Assembly (NCBI GenBank): GCA_032158295.1
Contig: CM063256.1
Coordinates: 9,594,453 to 9,658,452 of the forward strand
Origin: Pycnopodia helianthoides
Taxonomy: Eukaryota > Echinodermata > Asteroidea > Forcipulatida > Asteriidae
Direction of reading: 5' to 3'
DNA length: 64,000 nt
Shown here: in pieces, positions 1 to 11,500 of the stretch
Layout: each line of letters begins with the position of its first letter
Position numbering within the stretch: the first letter of the stretch is position 1
The notes under the pieces: generated by a model
Told to the model about the DNA's origin: nothing
What the model saw: the letters and a program-made list of their open reading frames with translations, nothing else
The model's database searches: none
Made by a program: the position numbers and the translations under genes

Positions 1-1290
1 TTGGTTTTATCCAGCACTCTGAATCATTCGACCAATCAGAACACACCATGGAGAAAACACCCTGCCCGCATGCAATCTCAAACCGCAACATGTACTGGTA
101 GGGCTCATATTACCGTCATTTGATTTTATTCTGACATTACACCCAATAACTGGTTTTGTTTTTACCGTCATTTCACCCCCCCCCCCCCCTCCATTCTCCC
201 CTACGCTCCCAGAGCTTGATTATGTACTTTTTGCTGGTACTTTATGCCGTGTCTCACTGCGTTTGAGAGCGAAGCAGCACGTCGACTACTTTTTAGGTGC
301 CGGAGAACATGTCAACAAATCAGCCAACAACAAAAAATGATTTCTGGGTTGGTAGTGGCCTTTGTGAAAGAATTTTAACCAGTCTCAGTTACTCTGTGCT
401 GTTGATTGCGTTTACTGTGATGCGCTGTCATGCATATCCTATAGTTCGGCCCACTATTCCCGCCCCCCCCCCCCCCCTCCGCTCTCTTTTTTCTTCCCAA
501 TAAACAGAGCGACGTAGCTTATCGAGGTGAAGAAAGCAGGGTTTGACCTGTTCATTTTCGCTCTGCTGATTTAAAAAAGAAAAACAGAAATCTTTCTGTT
601 CAATGCGTGGAGAGGAGAATGTTTTGTTGCAGAGTGAGTTTGCATCTGGCTAGCCTGGTTTAGTGGGGCGAGGTGGGGTGGCGATTTAGGGCATGCTCGT
701 CGAGACGGATCCGTCACGGGTGCTTTCACCCGATTGTTGCATCAGAATAAAGTGTACTTAGTGTTAGGGACGAAGTTTGGCGTCATACGCGGATTGTCCG
801 CCGCGTAATAGCAATTACCGTGTGCAATTACAGAGTCTTTCAGTTCAATTCAAAAGTATTTTGGATCGTTCATAATTGTGTTTGTTACTTGACTTTAACC
901 GCATTTAATTAATGCGTTCACTTCATAAATAGACGCTACAAGATATAAAACATGATTGTTGAAGATTATTAGATCAGTTCAAACGTGTTGAAGTTGATTT
1001 TACCCTAAACTTTTGATTTCAATTCAAAATAAGCTACTAAGGTTCGAGAGAGCTACAAGCCTTAATTTAAGGCTTTGCAAGGGAAGCAAAAGGTCAAATG
1101 CTAAGTGGTAGATAATACACAAATATTTAAACTAAATTTAATCACGTCCAGCAGCCATCCCTGCACAAGCAGTAATGCATGTCAGTACAAACAGCAACAT
1201 CTTTCAAAGATCGTTGAGATACAACGTAGACCATTTTTAATGAAATGTCTTTCTGCGAAAATCCGGCCATGTGATTTTTAAGGAAGAGGG
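1..1290. other. Left edge, no gene recognised
   Basis: I see no coding exon here. The stretch has poly-C runs near 178-190 and 466-478 and otherwise AT-rich sequence. I did not find a clear second copy of it in the window, unlike most of what follows, so it may be the far end of another duplicon or unique sequence. The short open frame at 297-503 ends in a proline run that is simply the poly-C tract. Confidence 0.5.
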
Positions 1291-1615
1291 ATTTTAAACT
1301 TTATAGTGAAATGAATCTATAACGAAGTAAGCTTCGCCACCTTTGTTTTATTAGTGCATACTTCCAAGTCTGCATCTCCACCGACCCCCCCCCCTTTGCC
1401 TTTCCATTCCCCCACCACCACCAGCGTCACTCTAACCTAACCCCTTAGATACTTGCGTCCTGAATTTAGCTTCCAGTCACTTTTTGAATGCAGTATTTTA
1501 TCTCATTTATATGCCGAACAGGTTTAATAGCTATGCTGTACCTTTGCTATAAAAATAAGCTGCCCAGTAGAGGCGCCCTCTAGCATTTTTTTGTGGTTTT
1601 ATTTGGAGGCACTGA

Positions 1616-1628
1616 AGGTCAAAGGTCA
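1616..1628 (+). promoter_or_regulatory. DR1-like nuclear receptor half-site pair
   Basis: AGGTCA-A-AGGTCA is a perfect direct repeat with one-base spacing, the consensus bound by HNF4 and RXR heterodimers in animals. The equivalent sites at 17,146-17,158, 51,330-51,342 and 62,356-62,368 each carry one changed base. This copy therefore matches the consensus best. Function is inferred only. Confidence 0.35.
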
Positions 1629-1764
1629 ATCTGCAATCTTCAGCTCTGTTTTGGCATGCATGGAGAGCACAACGAGAATAAGACGGGTGTGGGATCGCCT
1701 TTTCGTGTTTTTTTTTTTAGCTTCAACGATGATGGGAGCTGTCATGGTCAACCAATGACATAAC

Positions 1765-1770
1765 GTAAGT
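1765..1770 (+). other. Conserved GTAAGT, possible 5' splice site
   Basis: GTAAGT followed by TTCTCT is kept in four R copies, at 1,765, 17,283, 51,469 and 62,493, while the bases just upstream differ between copies. A strict 5' splice consensus retained in diverged copies would fit the end of a plus-strand non-coding first exon. The upstream ATG frames are broken in some copies, so it is not a coding exon. Chance retention is possible. Confidence 0.3.
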
Positions 1771-2149
1771 TTCTCTTCATCCTTGCTCGTTTCAATTGTA
1801 TTTTAATGCACACACGGTCGTTCGTGTCGTAAAAATTGGTCGGTTGCAGTCGAGCCAGCGGCCGTGTGCCATCTTGAGACAAAGGGCGCCCTCTCTTGTC
1901 CAAGCTCCACGATCGTCAACGCGTCCGTGTGCAAAATGATAAGAACTATGAGAATATTAATTTAAATGGTGTTTGAAGCTTTGCATGGTGTGGAGATAAG
2001 AGGTAACTATAAATAAATAAACAGTAAACTTGCAGGTACAACCATGTAATAGAACTATTTTGTGGCAGTGTTGGCTCTGAAAAGAGCCGGTTTGGTCTAT
2101 AGTCTATAGTTACCTCTTATGAGGATATTGAAACTGTAATGCTTGCCTT

Positions 2150-2330
2150 GTGTTCTCAGGGATCAAGGTAACATTAAAACAGCCGTTGATTAAATCCTAC
2201 GCAAACTAGTTGGCTTTAACGCAGCGAAAACCCGTTTTATTTCAAGTCGCCGTCAGAGGCTGTTTACATCAGGTGCTGTATCAACATGGCAAGGGATTGC
2301 ACATTATTGACTAAGTGCTAGACTTGACTC
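2150..2330. repeat. Duplicon block S, copy 1
   Basis: This block matches 18,657-18,810, 23,465-23,620, 28,340-28,500 and 53,005-53,160. Shared landmarks are TTCTCAGGGAT, CCTACGCAAACTAGTT, TTTAACGC..CGAAAAC, TTTCAAG and GACTGTTTACAC. It lies between the LINE tail and the G-rich minisatellite in the other duplicons. No coding potential is seen. Its job here is as a position marker for aligning the duplicons. Confidence 0.7.
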
Positions 2331-4219
2331 AAGTCTGACTTTTGGTGAGCCCTTGTTCGTCTGAATAACCCACTGCATGCACTCCACATAATGACCATCG
2401 CAGCTTCAATTCACCACTTTGTTGTGCGCCCTCACTCGCCAACAAAATATTTATGCCAATCAACTCTGCTATCGAAAGTCCGACTTAATGAATCTGCCAG
2501 GCGGCACCCCCCCCCCTCCTCTCTTTCTCTTGCGTGCAACAGTTTAAATATGCAACAGACACATCAGCTGCTGGCCAATGAAATCAGTTCAATTTATTCA
2601 TGACGACTCGTTATAATTTTTAAAGTAGGTTTTCACAATTAATTTAACTCCACGAATTTACATGGGACTGTTGAGTTCCGATATTAGAATAATATCTATA
2701 AAACAAATCCCAAAAAACTTTAGGAAGCCAGACTCTTGTTGGAAATGTTGATATACTTTTTAAGATGAGTTCTGTGAAGGTGTAACAATGGACTGTTCAT
2801 GCAGTTAGTGTTAACTGCACAATGAGCCGATGAACCCAAAACGTTAGAGGTAACTTCTTTGAAAAAGTTGCCAATTATGAGAGGCAAAATTATAAAAACA
2901 ATTCTTCAACAAGCTAGACTCTCGACATTTAATACATTCCCAAGTTTCGAACAGCTCCCGTTTATATATCATTAGATATTTTTTAAGACAGATTATGTCA
3001 GGGTGTTAACAATGGGGTGTGCGTATTGAGATGACGTTGCTCCGGTCTGCATGTTTCCGATCCCTTCGGATTCCCGACCCTTCGGTCCTGCCAGTCTGTG
3101 GGGGCTGGAGCTCCGCCGAACCCCAATGGGGGTCAACCGGCGTCAATGCAGAACAGATCCGATAAGCCCCGAACGTCGTCATTATTATAGCAACAACTAA
3201 ACAATACCCCCACTGAATTATTGATATACCGGCGTACAGACGGAATCTAAAGAGCTTGTTCATGTTATGCTAAGTGATGAGCCCCAGACGTTTGAAAACC
3301 AAGCATTCATAACCACTATAAACACAACCATTGCACAACGTATCTTCACCACCAACAGTCGCCTCTTCTCAAACACAAACTTGTATGGCAGAGTTTCCAA
3401 GAACTTCTTGAAAATTTATAAACTTTTCAGAGAAAGATTTGCAATACAAGTTGGTATTTATAATGCATTCTGAATGCTGCAATCTCATTGGCTGCTACCC
3501 AAATCGGTAGACGAGCTCCATAGGCCGTGCACAACTTTAACCCAGGTCTGCAACCTATAGACCGAAAACACCTTTTCCTTAATTTCTTGTAATTTTTGTA
3601 GCAAAAACAGGTGAAACCCTTTCAGTTCTATCCTCTGACAGGCCCGGTCGGCATGGCCTTTTACCCTTTAGGCAGTATGACCCATGGACTCCGAACGCCC
3701 AGTTAAAAAAAAAATTGCGGTTTTGCAATGTAAAAACATAATAGTTTTTACATTTTTTTTATTTTTTAATTAATTATTTTTTGCCAAATTGTCTCTATAA
3801 TGTTTTGAAAGATTATTAGCTTTGACAAAAGTATGAAATCAACAAGGAGGTATACACGTTTTCCCAGCGTTACAGCACGCTGCTGTCCTGTAGGGCATAC
3901 AAAGACAATTTAACAATTAATGGCATCGCAGGGTTTAAACCTGTGGCAGATCCCCCAGTAGTCGGGTTTCGTGATCCAAAATTCACTGCATTGGCAATGA
4001 ATTGACACTAGAGGGCGGGCGTTACAAAAGCTCATACACTACTGACTCGATTAGCACGAGACCCGACTTGAACCAAGTCTAACTAATAAGCGCGTGCTGT
4101 GGCACTTGTCCTCATTCCGATTAACTGGAAGCATCGCGGGGAGGCGTATTCATTTCTCATGAAATAACATCAAATAAAGTATTTGTTGTTTTTTAACTCA
4201 ACAAAAAAATTGTTAGGTC
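2331..4219. other. No gene recognised between S block and minisatellite
   Basis: In other duplicons the S block runs almost directly into the minisatellite, so about 1.9 kb here is extra sequence specific to U1. It holds a poly-C run near 2,508-2,516 and a long A/T stretch near 3,705-3,780. Several open frames of 60-85 codons are not repeated elsewhere and show no recognisable domain. Confidence 0.45.
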
Positions 4220-5170
4220 ATTAAGTGTTCGGGTTGGTTAGGGTTCTTGTTAATTTCGAAGAGTCGGGGCAGGTGAAGGTTAATTTTGGAGAGGCCGTGT
4301 TTGTTGGGGTTAAATTTGGGGGGTCGGGGTTGGTGTGGGTGAATTTGCAGGGGTCGGGGTTGGTGTGGGTTAATTTGCAGGGGTTGGGGTTGGTTATGAT
4401 TAATTGTGAAGAGTCCAGTTGGTAAGGGTTAATTTTAAAGAATCAGGGTTTGTTGGGGTTAAATTTGAGGGGTCGGGGTTGGTATGGGTGAATTTGCAGG
4501 GGTCGGGGTTGGTGTGGGTTAATTTGCAGGGGTTGGGGTTGGTTATGATTAATTGTGAAGAGTCCAGTTGGTAAGGGTTAATTTTAAAGAATCAGGGTTT
4601 GTTGGGGTTAAATTTGAGGGGTCGGGGTTGGTGTGGGTGAATTTGCAGGGGACGGGGTTGGTGTGGGTTAATTTGCAGGGGTTGGAGTTGGTTAGGATTA
4701 ATTGTGAAGAGTCCAGTTGGTAAGGGTTAATTTTAAAGGATCAGGGTTTGTTGGGGTTAAATTTGAGGGGTCGGGGTTGGTGTGGGTGAATTTGCAGGGG
4801 TCGGGGTTGGTGTGGGTTAATTCGCAGGGGTTTGGGTTGGTTAAGATTAATTTGGAAGAGTCCAGTTGGTAAGGGTTAATTTTAAAGATCATGTTGATTG
4901 TGGTTAATTTTGAGAGGTCGGGGATGGTTAGAGTTATTTTTGAGGGGTCGGGGCTCGTTAGGGTACATTTTGAGGGGTCGGGTTGGTAAGGGTGAATTTT
5001 GAAGTATCTGGGTTGGTTATGGTTTTTGTCGAGGGGTAGGGGTTTGGTTAATGTTCATTTTTAGGGTTGGGGTTGGTTAGGATTAATTTTGAAGTTTCAG
5101 GGTTGGTTAGGGTTAATCTTAAAGGGTTATTGTAAGATTAGGGGTAATTTTGAATGGTAGAGGTTGCCTA
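4220..5170 (+). repeat. G-rich telomere-like minisatellite with 149-bp higher-order repeat
   Basis: Monomers of about 30 bp resemble GGGGTTGGTTAGGGTTAATTTTGAAGGGTC and contain the TTAGGG telomere hexamer in degenerate form. Between about 4,262 and 4,860 the monomers are organised into a higher-order unit: the marker GAGTCCAGTTGG falls at 4,411, 4,560, 4,709 and 4,858, exactly 149 bp apart each time, or five monomers per unit. Shorter arrays of the same monomer sit at the equivalent place in the other duplicons. Open frames across it on both strands are repeat artefacts. Confidence 0.9.
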
Positions 5171-5829
5171 GGGGTAATTTCTTACTACATGTAATCATAT
5201 TTTGAGAAGTTGAGTGGAACGTTGCTTTTTGTGCGTAGTTTAATTTATTTCGAACTTGCAGTGCTGAGAAAGTATTTGAAAACATGAACATCATTAATAA
5301 GTTATATTATACATATATCATTACACCAATTAATTATTACTAATCACTCTATAGTCTTACGGATACACCATGTAATTGTCTCTTTATGGAAACTTTAGGT
5401 GACGGCTCTCTAAGAGCCAGTAGGTTTATTTAATGTAGTGTGCTGTAAGGTATTCATTACTAAACAACAAATTAATGTTGAGATTAAACCAATCAGCTTT
5501 TCCAATTGTATCAACTTATATTTGAAACGTTATTCAGTTCATTATTGAATGCCAAAACACAGTATAACTACAATGCGAAATCGTAAAACCACACATCGTT
5601 ATAAACCTTTATCGAGGTGCGGCCATCTTGATTTTCTCCCAATCACATCACTGAACCAAACCGAGGCTGGTGAACAAACAGTATGGTTTCTTTTTTGGAA
5701 AATGAATATTAGCAGCATTCATTAATGTTATTGGATACAAGGAACATGACCAAGATGGTGGCAACATGATAGTGGTCTATTGAGCAACTCCAAGAATTCA
5801 CGCATTTACCTAACATGGGACAATTATGA

Positions 5830-6455
5830 ACTGTTACCCTTTAGCCGCTGGACCGCCTAGCCGCCCGAAGCGGTACACTGTTACACGCAGTAGGAGAAAT
5901 CGCTCACTAGCTTGTGTTTATTTGGAGAATTAAAAGTAACATCACAATGAACTAGGTCAAGTCAATAGCAATCATTTTTAATTTCCCCCTTTCACAGTTG
6001 CCTTGCTAAAATATTAACGCTAATGATGATTACACAATTGTAGCTCACATCAACACCTCCACTTGAAACCAAAAATGAAATTTTCTTCATCGTGATGATA
6101 CTGTGACAATGCATTAGCAATTAATCAGTATGAGCATTTGATGCCAGGTAAAAGCCTTAACAAAAGTATATTGTGTATTGCACTAAAAATAACTGCCATA
6201 AAATGTACCAGTACCCGTTAACGAGAGGCACTTATTGTTCACAGGGACTGATCACTTGCCGATTTGAAACAAGCTGTAATTATTAAATGACAATATTAAC
6301 GAAAAGGTCAAAACATTGTTTTCGTATAAAATAGGCCTAATAAGCATTGGGTCTCTTTTAAAATTTGAACCAAGCTTCTAGCAATTTTTCTGCAAGAGTC
6401 TTGATAACTAAGCTTTTTTCTTCTTCAGCAAACTCGGGCAGTGCAGGGACTAGAG
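5830..6455. repeat. Displaced copy of the lectin 5' flank (F block)
   Basis: The sequence matches the region upstream of lectin exon 1 in U1 (12,245-12,830) and U6 (60,005-60,690). Shared pieces are GCCGCCCGAAGCGGTACACTG versus GCCGTCCAGAGCGATACACTG, then TTAACGCTAATGA, ACGAGAGGCACTTATTGTTC, CTGCAAGAGTCTTGA and AGCAAACTCGG. In U3 the two sides of this block are directly joined (near 25,310-25,340), so here it is an insertion within block M. No lectin exon accompanies it. Confidence 0.7.
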
Positions 6456-7320
6456 GGTTAACCTTCTAAGAGTAGTTGAGATAGTCATTGATTTAAGTGA
6501 CTTTTTATTCTAATGTTGGGCACCTGCAAGGAGAAAACCTACAAGAATGTGTATGTTATAGTCCTTGGGATGATTATTGTAACTGTGTAATAAATTGTGT
6601 AGTAAAAAAGCCAACAAAACAAACAAACAAATCATGGCGTGTTGCGTGTTTGACCACAAGGGGACTCTTTCTGGAGTTTCCCTTTTGTTAACGAATTCGG
6701 CTAGCTTTGGTTTTTCAACTTAATTATAATCATTGTTTCAAAAAGTTTCTGGACAGAAACAGATAACCGGTTAAACAATGCTCAACTAGTAATGTTAATA
6801 CAAGGCCGCTACACATAATACAACAATTAATGTTTTAACTGAAAATTTGCGAATACCTTGATACATGAGTGGCTGAACTAACTACAATTTCTGTTCCGAT
6901 TTGACCGGTTCACGTCGGGAGGCAATACCATTCCACCCTACACACTCCCTACTACCCTTAAACCAGATATCGATATAACCAAAGAAGAAACCAAAAAGAA
7001 CACCCTTTGCAATTTCGAATTAGCAGCTCATTTCAAAACCAACATTACTTCATTATTTGAAAACAGTTTTGAAAACAGTCGTAAATCAAAAACCTGAAAG
7101 TGTCGTCCAAAGATGCCGCGTTTTACAGTAAACAGCGGGACAGGGAATGCCTAGTAAGACTATTACATTGTTGTGAGGTAATTTTATATTATTATGAAGT
7201 TATGATTTGTTTTCCTTAGAGAAAAGATTTCCCTGAAATGACTTTTATACAATTTTGAAATAAGGTTCTTACTCGGTTTCAAAAAAGAGAGTCACATTTT
7301 ATACTGAAAGCTAAGGTTAA

Positions 7321-7698
7321 AGGTACACGTTGCCTTGGATCGGGCAAGTTGGTCTATAAAAATCGTTTGTAACCGTTTGCTATTAAAATGCACATGGTTA
7401 GAAATATGTTTTAAAAGTAGAAGACAATGATCCACACAAACATGCCTCGAAATTGCGTGGTTTTCCTGTGACATCATGAACTAATACGGTCGGCCTCTTT
7501 GTGGAATCAAATTGTTGACTCCACAAAATGGTCGACCATGTTCACAAAGTAAAAGAAAACCACGCACTTTCGAGGCATGTTTGTGTGGATCATTGTAATC
7601 TTCTTTTAAAACATCTTTCTAACCATATGCATCTTATAACAAACGGTTACAAACGATTCTTATAGACCAACTCGCCCGATCCAAGGCAACGTGCCGCT
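7321..7698. mobile_element. Foldback MITE, family 1, with TTAA target duplication
   Basis: The element is nearly one long palindrome of about 378 bp, centred near 7,510. Its ends read AGGTACACGTTGCCTTGGAT and, inverted, AGCGGCACGTTGCCTTGGAT. TTAA lies on both sides (7,317-7,320 and 7,699-7,702). Other duplicons preserve the empty site as GCTAAGGTTAATAATGACG with one TTAA, so the target duplication is directly demonstrated. TTAA targeting is typical of piggyBac-type transposases, but no transposase is encoded here. Confidence 0.9.
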
Positions 7699-8517
7699 TT
7701 AATAATGACGTAACTAATAGTGTTAGTGCACATGAACATAACCTCCTTCTCGTTGAAACAGTGACGTCATATCAGTCTGTTAACAGTTATGTATATTATT
7801 TGACAATTAAAGATATGTTTTACACAATCATGAAACTATGATATTTTAACCAAATCTAACTTTGTCAATATTCTGTTAGTTGTTACGACACAATAAACAT
7901 ACAGCTGCACTTCAGTTATATGACCGAAAGATACGAAACTAGTGAACGTGCTAGTATTGCTCCATTTTCAGAATATATTTGTATATGTTTTTGGGAGAAA
8001 CTCAACTTCAAACAGTTTGTTTTAAAATATCAAAATGAGAGATTCCGTACACAGTTTTTCTTTTCACTAATAAAAGCAATTTTGTCCGAGTAAAGTATTT
8101 ATTGTTCAATTTTTGTTTTACCTCGTAGCGACTGAGCAGTGAACCACAAAAGGGGCACGTTGCCTTCGGATTTGGGCGTTTCGGGTTGTAAACAGTGTTT
8201 ATTATCAATCTAATGTGGTAGGAAAGGCTTTTAAATATTGTCGAATATAATGACTGACGTACATATCCCTTGAAATTGTGTATTGTTTGTGTAATTTCAT
8301 GACAGAACACAGTCCGTTAGTTTGTAGAACCAAATGTTGGACTCCAAAATGGTGGACCGTATGTTCCGCTGGATGTATTTCTAGAGGCAAATTTTATGTT
8401 TGTAATCACTACTCACTAATTACACCACACTGTGGGCGCTTTAGTGCATGAACAACTTTAAACAAAGGATGAGGAGCAATTCTAAACAGCAACATTATTT
8501 TGAAAGCAATGTGCTCC

Positions 8518-8523
8518 TTTAAT
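8518..8523 (-). terminator. Candidate poly(A) signal for lectin A
   Basis: ATTAAA on the minus strand lies about 40 bases past the stop codon of lectin A. The same hexamer is kept at 20,732-20,737 for lectin B and 32,076-32,081 for lectin D. In lectin E the site has changed, and in orphan exon C it is deleted. Confidence 0.45.
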
Positions 8524-8563
8524 CTTCATAACAAGTAGTTTGCCCAGAATATTGAGCAACCTT

Positions 8564-11500
8564 TCACTGGAACGACAGTGCTGGTGATACGGGGCGCTGA
8601 CAGATTAACTTGTATGGAAAACTACAATTCTTATCTCCCCAGCCTGAAGCACCGCCTGTGGCGCAATCTCGGTTGCCATCGTAATTATCTGGCTGACCAT
8701 CAGCCCATCTCTTGTCTTGCACGTCAATAGTACCTTCACCGTCCAAACACACCCAGGTACCTGATCCGAGTCAATCCGAAATAAAAATTCTCATTACATC
8801 AAATGTTGTGAGCAGGGTCGTACTTAAAGGTAGGGTCTGGAATGCTTACTACCATGACCATCTTTATAAGACATAAGCTTTTGGATACAAATAAAGCAAT
8901 TCATTTTTTTCGGGGTCATTACCACAAGATGACCATAAATTGTGTTTGTGTTAAAACCGCCCTCAGGTTGACCTGTGTTTTGCTTGCGCTGCGCTGCGAC
9001 GGAACCGTCGGGATCAAGCAGAAATTAAGGCATGGTATACTTTTGATGATTGCTCCACAAGATAGTGACCATAAAAACTTAGTTGGTAAAGAGCACTGGA
9101 GAGCTACTGGTAATATAAAACAATGTTAAAATGACTCCCTATAAAGTAATGTAGTTTCAGAGAAAGAGTAATTTTCACCCCCAAAATATGAACCTGTTTG
9201 TTATTTTATGCATACGTTGGGATACACTGAGTGAGGATACTGGTTTTTGTCAATTGCCAAAAGTATACCATACTTTTAATCCCGCGTAGTGCCATTGCTC
9301 ACTATTCAGTGTCAGTTTTTAAATAACAAATCGGTACTCCGAATTATCACTATTTTTTCATCAAAAATATTCCAAGTTCAATAACTACACCTAGCCAATA
9401 GCATGCCAATTGTCTAATTACCCTTTTTTCACAAAAAAAAATATATCAATGACCATGCAGCTCTCCCAGAATTCCCATTCGAGTTGTCAAATGTGCCCAA
9501 GAGGATTGCGACCTAGAACGACCAGGACGTGCTCAGTGTGTCACCGCTTCACGTGTAAGGAGCACAGCATTACCGATTTAAAAGTGTTTGGGATCTCCAC
9601 AAAAATGTATTACGCGCTAATATCAAACTGACACTCACAAAGTGAGCGATGGCGCAAGGCTGTGAGTTTTGTAATGGTGTCACGCAGGGTTTTAAAGGGA
9701 CACGTTGAATTCAGATTTGACGCCTTTGGCTATAAAATCGTTTGTTATGAAATGACTCATGGTTCGAAAGATGCTTTAAATGGAGAACATAATGATCCAC
9801 ACAACATTACAACGAAAATGTTTGTTTTTCCTGTTTCATCATAAACTTACACTGTCCAGCATTTTGTAGACCAAACTAGCGGACCTTGTTAGTTCACAAA
9901 GTGAAAGGAAACCCACACAATTTCGCGGGAAATTTGTGTGAATAAATAATTACAACATGAAACAAACGCTTTTATAGCCGAAAGCGCCCAATCGGAAAGC
10001 AACATGTCCCTACATGAAACGTTTCTCAGATTGTGTATTCCAACTTTGATTATTCTTCCTGCGATGGACATAACCGCTTCAGGCTCGGCAATATCTCAAA
10101 AACGCTACTTACTATCGAAATGAAAACTCCATAGGTCGGTTTTATTGTATATGTCTACGTTTTATAAAGGATTAAAACAATCGAACGGTTCCAAAAAGTA
10201 CTTTGTTTACTTTGCCTTTAAATTAGGCAGAAATCGTTATTTCGTTCGTTTGGTGTGACCGGAAATACAGCAAAGTTGATGTGACACCATAAAATAACTT
10301 ACTTTACCACTTTTATAAAAGAAAGCGGTCTCGTTATTTTATGAAAATGTATTTGTTTCCACTGACTGATTTAAACGTCAATGGCTGATAAAAGTACTTA
10401 ACTGCTTTGCCAGCTAATGGTTGGTACTTCAATACCTCCACCCGCACTCAACCACTTTCAATACAATGTGCAAGTCTCGTGCGTATTCGAACTTCCGGTA
10501 CTAAGTTGGTCTCATCCATATCCAGTTTTACGTGCTCGCGATTCTACGGAGCTCTGGAAGTGCCATCCCACTTGTTGAGATCCTGAGATAAATCACTGCA
10601 GGATGATGACGTCATAAACGTAAGATGGCGACATCCTGAGATGATTTATCTCGGGATGACGTCATCCTGAAAGTATATAATGCTGTCTTCCCAAAATAAT
10701 TTATCGTGGGTTCTCAACATAATCAGGATAAATCATGATAAATTATCTCGAAAGTATAGAATGCTGTCTTCTCTGATAATTTATCGTGGGTTCTCAACAT
10801 GTTCAGGATGTTATCATCCCATGATAAATTATCTCGGGAAGTTGACATTCTACATTTATGACGTCATCATCCTGCTTTAAATCATCCCAAGATTTCAATA
10901 TGTCTGATGGCACTTTCAGAGCTCCGTAAGATTGTGTTCTTAAATTACTTTAGTTGAACGTAGTTTATGTCAATTAAAAGTATACAATATTGTTAGAAAA
11001 GTAAACATTTTGCAAACAACAACAATTAAGGACAACGTGTTTGCATGCTGAACATTGTGCACGTTTTATGTTTGTTTGTTTGTTTTTTCACTATTTTCTC
11101 CTGACTCACACCACGGATTAAGACCATATTTGTACGGGTTTATGGTGGATCACACAAAACCTAAACACTGTCCGAGACTATATACCTTCAGTTCTACTAA
11201 TACTGTAATAATACCTTAACATGTGCAATGGTCGCATAATTCGGGCGTGATACCAAAATATTATTTTGTTTAAGAGGCATCCTTGTCCCAAGTTATTATT
11301 TTGTTGAAAATTTTTAACATACTATTTGTTTTATTGAACAGTTGAAATTGCATTGATAACAAATTGATGTGAGTGGGCCTATTTTTATTTTTCTAAACTT
11401 GTGTACAATGAAAATGTTTAAGAACACTTGATTTCATAGAAAAAAGGTCTTCTTACGAGTTGTTGAACACAGATTTACGCCACTCATGTTCATAATACGG

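Larger units (their letters stand above)
1290..1930 (+). repeat. Duplicon block R, copy 1 (R1)
   Basis: This block recurs at about 16,850-17,415, 50,690-50,985, 51,036-51,600 and 62,060-62,610. Shared landmarks in order are a poly-C tract, a CCGAACAGGTT stretch, GCTGCCCAGTAGAGGCGCCCTC, the DR1-like site, a CTTCAACGATGATG stretch followed by GTAAGT, and GCCATCTTGAGACAAAGGGCGCCCTC. This copy also has TATAAAAATA near 1,549, which other copies lack. The block marks the left end of each duplicon. It could be an old promoter plus first exon, or part of a transposon; the sequence does not decide. Confidence 0.7.
5171..8560. repeat. Duplicon block M (lectin 3' flank), copy in U1
   Basis: This region aligns with 23,960-25,930, 28,930-32,110 and 53,720-57,640, and partly with 19,320-20,770. 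Landmarks are GAGCCGGTTGGTTTATTCAATG-type sequence, a GCGGCCATCTTGATTTTC site, ACATGACCAAGATGGTGGCAAC, TGGCGTGTTACGTGTTTGACC, GTCGTCCAA..CGCGTTTTACAGTA, and TTCTCGTTGAAACA next to TGACGTCATATCAG. In this copy it is interrupted by a displaced F block (5,830-6,455) and by a foldback MITE (7,321-7,698). No gene is seen in it. Confidence 0.7.

Noticed and set aside
178..190. Poly-C runs throughout as regulatory elements
   Set aside because: They vary in length between duplicon copies as ordinary homopolymer tracts do, with no fixed position relative to a gene.
4225..4892. Open frames of 64-66 codons on both strands in the G-rich array
   Set aside because: They are periodic translations of the minisatellite (GLVWVNLQGS repeats) and are present on both strands, so they reflect repeat structure, not genes.
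4220..5170. True telomere or chromosome end
   Set aside because: Monomers are degenerate, about 30 bp, and are flanked on both sides by duplicon sequence, so this is an interstitial array.
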